Source: Woeseiaceae bacterium (GTDB lineage: Bacteria; Pseudomonadota; Gammaproteobacteria; Steroidobacterales; Woeseiaceae). From it: a stretch of DNA of 17,472 nt. Shown here piece by piece: positions 16,738 to 17,472 of this stretch. Both the position numbers and the translations under genes were made by a program. Location of the stretch: NCBI GenBank assembly GCA_002728725.1, contig PBVS01000021.1, positions 10,459 to 27,930 of the forward strand. The letters are read 5' to 3'. Under the pieces are notes generated by a model. That model worked only from the letters and a program-made list of their open reading frames with translations. It was not told the origin of the DNA and searched no databases. Within the stretch, counting starts at the first letter, position 1, and every line of letters starts with the position of its first letter.

Positions 16738-17472
16738 TTATCTTCGATAATTCCTTAAATTAGCTTTTTTCATCATGCCATCATATTGATGACTCATCGC
16801 ATGAGCCTGCAATTGAGACATAAAATCCATTGTTACAACAACCAAAATTAGTAGAGATGTTCCACCGAAATTAAAAGGCATGCTCGGATAAAACATTCGG
16901 AATATTTCAGGGAGCAAACAAACAGATGCCACGTACATAGCTCCCCAAAAAGTGATTCTTGTCAAAACTTTGTCAATATAATCCGCAGTTTGAGCTCCAG
17001 GTCTGATACCAGGAACAAAAGCCCCTGACCGCTTAAGATTATCAGCAGTTTCTTTTGAATTAAATACAAGAGCTGTATAGAAAAAACAGAAAAATATTAT
17101 CATTACCGCATAAAGAAGAACGTATATTGGTTGACCTGGACCGAGATTAGCTCCAACCGTTTGAAGCGCCTCCTGAACTGCATTGGGGTTTGATGATTGA
17201 CCAAAAAACTGAGCAATTGTCGCTGGAAAAAGAAGAATACTTGATGCGAATATAGCCGGGATAACTCCAGACATATTTATTTTGAATGGAAGATGTGTAT
17301 TTTGACCTTGGAACATTTTTCTGCCTTGCTGTCTTCTCGCATAGTTCACAGCAATTCTTCTTTGTGCTCTTTCCATATAAACCACAAATAATATTGCGGC
17401 AATAAACACTATTAATAATAGTATTGCAGTAGCTGATGACATCTCTCCATTCCTAACTAATTCAGCTGTTCC
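16738..17472 (-). CDS. secY: Preprotein translocase subunit SecY, C-terminal part (5' end outside window)
   Basis: Channel-forming inner-membrane subunit of SecYEG. The frame is open to the window edge and encodes the last 244 residues; the ATG at 17442 is internal, because the frame continues upstream with 10 more codons and homology begins before it. Visible segments include a membrane helix ([17 protein letters not shown], equivalent to TM6). It is followed by the cytosolic loop [41 protein letters not shown] (TM7), [20 protein letters not shown], and [17 protein letters not shown] (TM10). The C-terminal [10 protein letters not shown] matches the usual ribosome-side tail. It precedes rpmJ by 16 bp. 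Confidence 0.97.
   Translation of the reverse strand, partial: GTAELVRNGEMSSATAILLLIVFIAAILFVVYMERAQRRIAVNYARRQQGRKMFQGQNTHLPFKINMSGVIPAIFASSILLFPATIAQFFGQSSNPNAVQEALQTVGANLGPGQPIYVLLYAVMIIFFCFFYTALVFNSKETADNLKRSGAFVPGIRPGAQTADYIDKVLTRITFWGAMYVASVCLLPEIFRMFYPSMPFNFGGTSLLILVVVTMDFMSQLQAHAMSHQYDGMMKKANLRNYRR

Overview
The window looks like an AT-rich (roughly one-third GC by eye), compactly organised gammaproteobacterial chromosome. The lineage is inferred from gene order and protein similarity. The miaB-phoH(ybeZ)-ybeY-corC(ybeX)-lnt cluster is typical of Gammaproteobacteria. So are ssb next to an MFS gene and divergent uvrA, and the alpha ribosomal operon secY-rpmJ-rpsM-rpsK-rpsD-rpoA-rplQ without infA. 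Low GC and very short gaps suggest a streamlined, perhaps marine, free-living bacterium. That last step is inference; no rRNA is present to place it.

Layout. (1) 1-4509, minus strand: miaB, phoH, ybeY, corC and a 3'-truncated lnt, for tRNA modification, RNA/ribosome quality control, a CBS-domain protein tied to Mg2+ and ribosome function, and lipoprotein acylation. (2) 4583-9311: ssb and a YajR-like MFS gene on the minus strand, divergent from uvrA on the plus strand. The 184-bp divergent region holds a recognisable uvrA promoter and a 23-bp perfect palindrome, but no canonical LexA box. (3) 9324-13583, minus strand: a probable six-gene operon trpS, 2OG-Fe(II) oxygenase, SDR, csaA, upp, cyclophilin. 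It has a good sigma70-type promoter upstream of trpS and meets uvrA tail to tail with 12 bp between the stops. (4) 13767-17472, minus strand: the distal S10/spc/alpha cluster, from a 5'-truncated secY to rplQ. It includes a 37-codon rpmJ.

Most of the window is ordinary housekeeping DNA. I found no mobile element, CRISPR array, tRNA/rRNA gene or phage feature, and no stretch over 300 bp lacks a gene. The most interesting part is the oxygenase/SDR pair behind trpS. The oxygenase resembles the BesD/HalD family, known for amino-acid radical halogenases, but keeps the HxD aspartate expected of a hydroxylase. An SDR follows 8 bp downstream. This suggests a small oxidative pathway of unknown substrate, embedded among translation and salvage genes. 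Several automatic start positions were moved: ssb, uvrA, the SDR, the oxygenase and rpsD.
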